From contig QANU01029220.1 of NCBI GenBank assembly GCA_003254905.1, positions 815,118 through 879,117 of the forward strand: a stretch of DNA of 64,000 nt, in the 5' to 3' direction. The DNA comes from Nissolia schottii. Its lineage: Eukaryota; Streptophyta; Magnoliopsida; Fabales; Fabaceae. Below the pieces are notes generated by a model, which saw nothing but the letters and a program-made list of their open reading frames with translations, ran no database searches and was not told the origin of the DNA. The position numbers were made by a program, and so were the translations under genes. Within the stretch, counting starts at the first letter, position 1. Each line of letters opens with the position of its first letter. Below are positions 60,293-64,000 of the stretch, piece after piece.

Positions 60293-60652
60293 GTAGTGTT
60301 TGGTAAATTGGAAGGAAAGAAATTATTATTTTTTGTTTGGATGTCAAAAGAGTGTGGAAGGAAAGAATGAATAGTGTTAAAAAACACATAAGACCGGTAA
60401 TTTTTTTTTCCTGCTAGTGAAATGGTAATTTTGTTGCTAATTTCAATATCACCCCTACTAATTTGTGATTGAAATAACTTTTTATAATGACCCAGAGATA
60501 AAATTGTCATTTAACAACATTATCCTTCTATTTTCTTTCTTCTTATTTTTCTTTCATCCAAACATAATTATAAAATATACAAATTCACTCATTTTCTTTC
60601 TTCTTATCTTCTTTCCTCTCAATTTCATTCCTTTGCTAAACACACCCTAAAT
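60293..60652. mobile_element. MITE with (T)TAGGGTGTGTTTGG-type ends
   Basis: The left end TAAGGTAGTGTTTGGTAAAT and the reverse complement of the right end, TTTAGGGTGTGTTTAGCAAA, are related inverted termini. The interior has opposed 'ggaaggaaagaa' and 'ttctttcttctt' purine and pyrimidine tracts. Such ends are common in plant hAT-type MITEs. Confidence 0.6.
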
Positions 60653-61669
60653 GTTTGCAGCTATGATTGACCCAAAAGTATGAGATCACCATTCACCAAC
60701 AAGCAAATAGATACTAGCTGTTAGCTAGCTAGAGTGTACCCAATTTTTTTTGCTTCACAAAGTTGTCTTCCAAAACTTTTAATTTTGATTTCAAACGACA
60801 TTTTGCTCAACTTTTTAAATAAAATCTTTAAGAAATGGATATAAAAGTTTATACCCAAATCTGACCCTAGCCAGCTGTAAAGAAAATGAATGATTTAAAT
60901 GTGCCCCAACTATAATCATGAATGAAATGCAAATAAAATCAATCAAAACCAAGAGGGAAAAGGAAGAAGTCCAATAATTTTTTTTAATTAATATATAACA
61001 TTCACAGTTTCATATTGTCTTATAAAAAAGTTAGTGGAGTTTTTAATTATTAGGCGCTCAACTTATTTTCTATTTTTTTATTTTGATAATTATAAAAATA
61101 TTAACAAAACGTTGAAACAGAGTAAAATAAAAAGGATATAGTGTGTTTATAATTATGAGTTATTATAAACCAAAATTAGTTCAACTCAAATAGAAGATAA
61201 AAACAAGATTAATTGTATTAAATAGTTTTACATTGTCATCCATTCATGTGATATTATTTGGAAGACTTTTAAAGTAGTAAGAGAAAGACTTAATTGATTT
61301 TACTTATGTGTTAGTATACAATTAGATGACAATGTAAAACTCTTTTACACTTACCGTAAATATAAATTAATCCACAAAAAAAATTCTAAACTTTTCAAAT
61401 ATAAATTAATCCTATATTGTCAATTCATTGGCTTGGATTATTCTCAAATTAATTACCATGTTCACCACGTTTTTATAAGACACGCAAGCAGATCTATATA
61501 TCATCCAACAACACAATGAACAAAATATGGTTGGTTGTTGAGAATTGAGGGGGGAAAAAAGCAATTCAATATGATGACGCGTGAACACATCATTTTCCTT
61601 CAAATTTTATCCATCCATAAAGTGTAGAAAACATAACATCTTCTTAACACTTTATGCCACAATTCTGCC

Positions 61670-61680
61670 TATATATTTAT
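61670..61680 (+). promoter_or_regulatory. TATA box of the glyoxalase-family gene
   Basis: TATATATTTAT lies about 150 bases before the ATG at 61821, giving a likely start near 61705. The leader contains a GA-rich stretch (about 61755-61790). Confidence 0.6.
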
Positions 61681-61820
61681 AGTTCATTGTAGTGTTGCTT
61701 ACTCAGAAGCAGCAACATCACAATTATACATATACTTTCCTTTTGATTGAGTGTGAGAGATAGTGTGTGAGAGAGAGAGACTGAGAGATTTTAGTGCAAG
61801 TTTTTGAGAGGAACAAAGAG

Positions 61821-63868
61821 ATGGAAAATGTGATGCCTCTGCCTCTCCTTTCACTGAACCATGTTTCGTTCGTATGCAAGAGTGTGAGTGAGTCTGTGAA
61901 ATTCTATGTCAATGTGCTGGGATTTGTGCTCATCAAGAGGCCTTCTTCTTTCAAATTTGAAGGGGCTTGGTAAGTTCTCACAAACCACTCTTTCATATAT
62001 AATTTTTCATATTTTTAGTTTCATTCTTCTTTTTTTCCTTCTTTAGTTTTTTCCATTAAATTTCTTTTAGAGACTTTAACTAGACATAACTAATATGGAT
62101 CCAACATTGTTGAAGTCCCAATAATTTTTGCATCTACTTAATTGCCGACTTGGCTGTTCAATGAAATATCTAAAATAAACTAACAAGGTCATACTTCATA
62201 CATAAAAGAGTCCACAAATGAATTAAAGTGATCACACTCTTAAGTTTTTCTTTGAAATTTCATGGATCTACTTAGCCAATAATAGTACACACTTGTGTTC
62301 CTGTTTTGTCATGAACGTTTTTCTTCAAAAAAATGTACATCCTTTTAGAATTAGGAAAACACTTCTTACAAAAAAAGAAGGCACAATTACACAATTTATA
62401 TTAGTATATTTTGATTCTTGTAATAAATTTTTTTATTTTAGAATAAAAAAAAAAGATACATTGCCCACTCGAATTGTAAATAGGGGTGAATAAATAATTT
62501 GTAGTGAAGAACATAGTACTAGTTGCACATTAATAAAAAAAAAAATATAATACTAGTTGCACATGTATCTAAATAGAATGAGACATGCCTTAAATTTTTT
62601 TTTTAAATATAAATATAATACTAGGAAGTAACATAACAGCTTATAGATTATGGGGTGAGAAGTTCTGTTGCTTATAACTTGCGCACATGGTACAATAATT
62701 TAAAACATGGTGCACAGTACAATATACAGCTCAAATTAATTCAATGCTTTGACAGCTCGGCATCTTTTCTACATTGAGGAATGTACTTGAACAATAAATT
62801 TTAATTACATATATATATAAATAACGTATATAAATATACATAAATGAAATAAGTATATATGAATTTCACATAATTATTAAATTCTATACCAACACTCAAA
62901 TCTTGTTATATTTGTATATATTATTTATATATATTATCAAAATTTATTGTTGAAATAGCATTAATTAATTACACTTATGCACTAGTTTCTATCATCATAG
63001 GGACCACCGAACATGCCAACTTCACACACTCATAAAAGGCCCCCACATATGCATGAGTAAAGTTATTCTAAAAAATTTGTAATCATAACATAACTAGATA
63101 TTTTACTTACATTATTGTTTTAAGAATGAATATATCATAACGTAGCTTTTTGTAATATATTGTTTCAGGTTATTCAATTATGGGATTGGAATTCACCTAC
63201 TTGAGTCAGACATGGTTCCGGTGGAGAAAAGAGTGATCAACCCAAAAGAAAATCACATCTCATTCCAATGCTCAGACATGAAGCTTCTAATGCAAAAGCT
63301 AGATGCAATGAAAATTGAATATGTGACAGCAGTTGTGGAAGAAGGTGGTATACAAGTTGATCAGCTATTCTTCCATGACCCTGATGGTTACATGATTGAA
63401 ATTTGCAATTGCCAGAATCTCCCTGTGCTACCAATTTCCTCTTGTCCTTTAAAGCCACCTGTTACCAACCTTGGAAAAGTTAATCGACCACCATCTTTCT
63501 ATGGTAAGCTTTAATTTCTTCATCTCCGTATAAAGAAGAAATACTTGCATGATCTTAGAGTATATTTAATACATGGCCTAAAAATATGATTAATCATTCA
63601 TGATTTATTGTTTTTATATATTTTAAAAACTTTATAAATTGAACTCAATGGTTAATCATGTTCCTAGAACACACATGAGATGTGTTGCAGGAGCATGTAA
63701 GTATTTCTCCTGACTTGAACAAGCAATTAACTGATGGAAGTGATTGTTCTTAATTTGAATAATTTCGAATTTGCAGGAGAAGAAACCATGAAGATGAACT
63801 GCTCTGGAGAAGAATCATTGCTGATGATGGAGTACTTGGTGATGGATATGTTGAAGATTTCAATATGA
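61821..63868 (+). CDS. Glyoxalase I / VOC-superfamily protein
   Basis: Member of the vicinal oxygen chelate fold family, annotated in plants as glyoxalase I-like or lactoylglutathione lyase-like. Three exons, 61821-61969, 63169-63503 and 63777-63868, give 191 codons plus TGA. LNHVSFVCKSVSESVKFY opens the first beta-alpha-beta unit with metal-ligand candidate His14. IGIHLLES follows, then NHISFQCSDM with His79, and QLFFHDPDGYMIEICNC with Glu127; the fourth ligand would be His59 or Glu62. True glyoxalase I activity is not established for this subgroup. The first two exons are secure. The third is less so: its tail (GEETMKMNCSGEESLLMMEY) is not conserved, and a competing mini-exon (GAGCAT between 'gcag' and 'gtaagt' near 63694) would end the protein two residues later. 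Intron 1 is 1.2 kb and AT-rich. Confidence 0.8.
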
Positions 63869-64000
63869 GACTCTTATACTAGCTAGGCTAGGATATATTG
63901 GAGTTAATTTCCTTATTCATTCTCTACAAGATTTTGTGAAAGCCTTGCTATCTCTAGAGAGAACAAGGGAATGAATGTGTTAGAGAGTCAAATAGTCAAT

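Overview
This is a window of a plant nuclear genome, from a eudicot and most probably a legume of the soybean (Glycine) type. The evidence is AT-rich intergenic DNA, many GT-AG introns, a plastid-targeted histidine-biosynthesis enzyme and NFU scaffold with transit peptides, plant-only families (WEB, DUF313-type B3) and many MITE-like elements. The genus is inferred from remembered protein similarity and was not checked. There is no sign of operons, plasmids, phage or CRISPR.

Layout. 1-3.4 kb: AT-rich intergenic DNA. 4.2-8.3 kb (-): EI24-like ER membrane protein, ten coding exons. 9.9-14.6 kb (-): NIPA-type magnesium transporter, nine coding exons, one apparent GC-AG intron and a tandem duplication in an intron. 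14.6-23.6 kb: gene-poor DNA with a decayed CACTA transposon (DUF4216 reading frame with stops, sub-terminal repeats, one terminal end) and a Pack-MULE-like element. 23.6-27.1 kb (+): plastid ATP phosphoribosyltransferase (HISN1), eleven exons, all introns phase 0. 27.7-28.5 kb: hAT-like element. 29.4-35.5 kb (+): ribosome-biogenesis factor BOP1, seventeen exons, with a textbook U12-type AT-AC intron. 37.1-39.9 kb (-): plastid NFU iron-sulfur scaffold. 40.9-41.8 kb (-): WEB-family coiled-coil protein. 42.5-43.6 kb: an apparently exact partial copy of the next gene bounded by single Ns, most likely an assembly artefact. 44.9-47.4 kb (+): CCDC47-like ER membrane protein. 48.2-48.4 kb: assembly gap, followed by a MITE. 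49.7-50.6 kb (+): intronless B3-domain protein. 51.7-52.1 kb: dead LINE reverse transcriptase.

53.2-60.7 kb is the most structured part. It holds several MITEs, a 1.14 kb Mutator-like element with a 10-bp target-site duplication, and a roughly 1 kb + 1 kb inverted repeat. The loop of that repeat contains a small conserved two-exon gene (57.66-58.39 kb) and a reverse-oriented fragment of that gene's own second exon. 61.8-63.9 kb (+): a glyoxalase-I/VOC-family protein.

The genes are unrelated housekeeping and accessory loci and do not form a pathway. I found no convincing undescribed multi-gene system. The best second-look items are the inverted-repeat locus, the U12 intron, the GC-AG intron, and the suspected assembly duplication. 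Exon coordinates were placed by eye from splice consensus and frame continuity; each multi-exon model closes exactly in frame.
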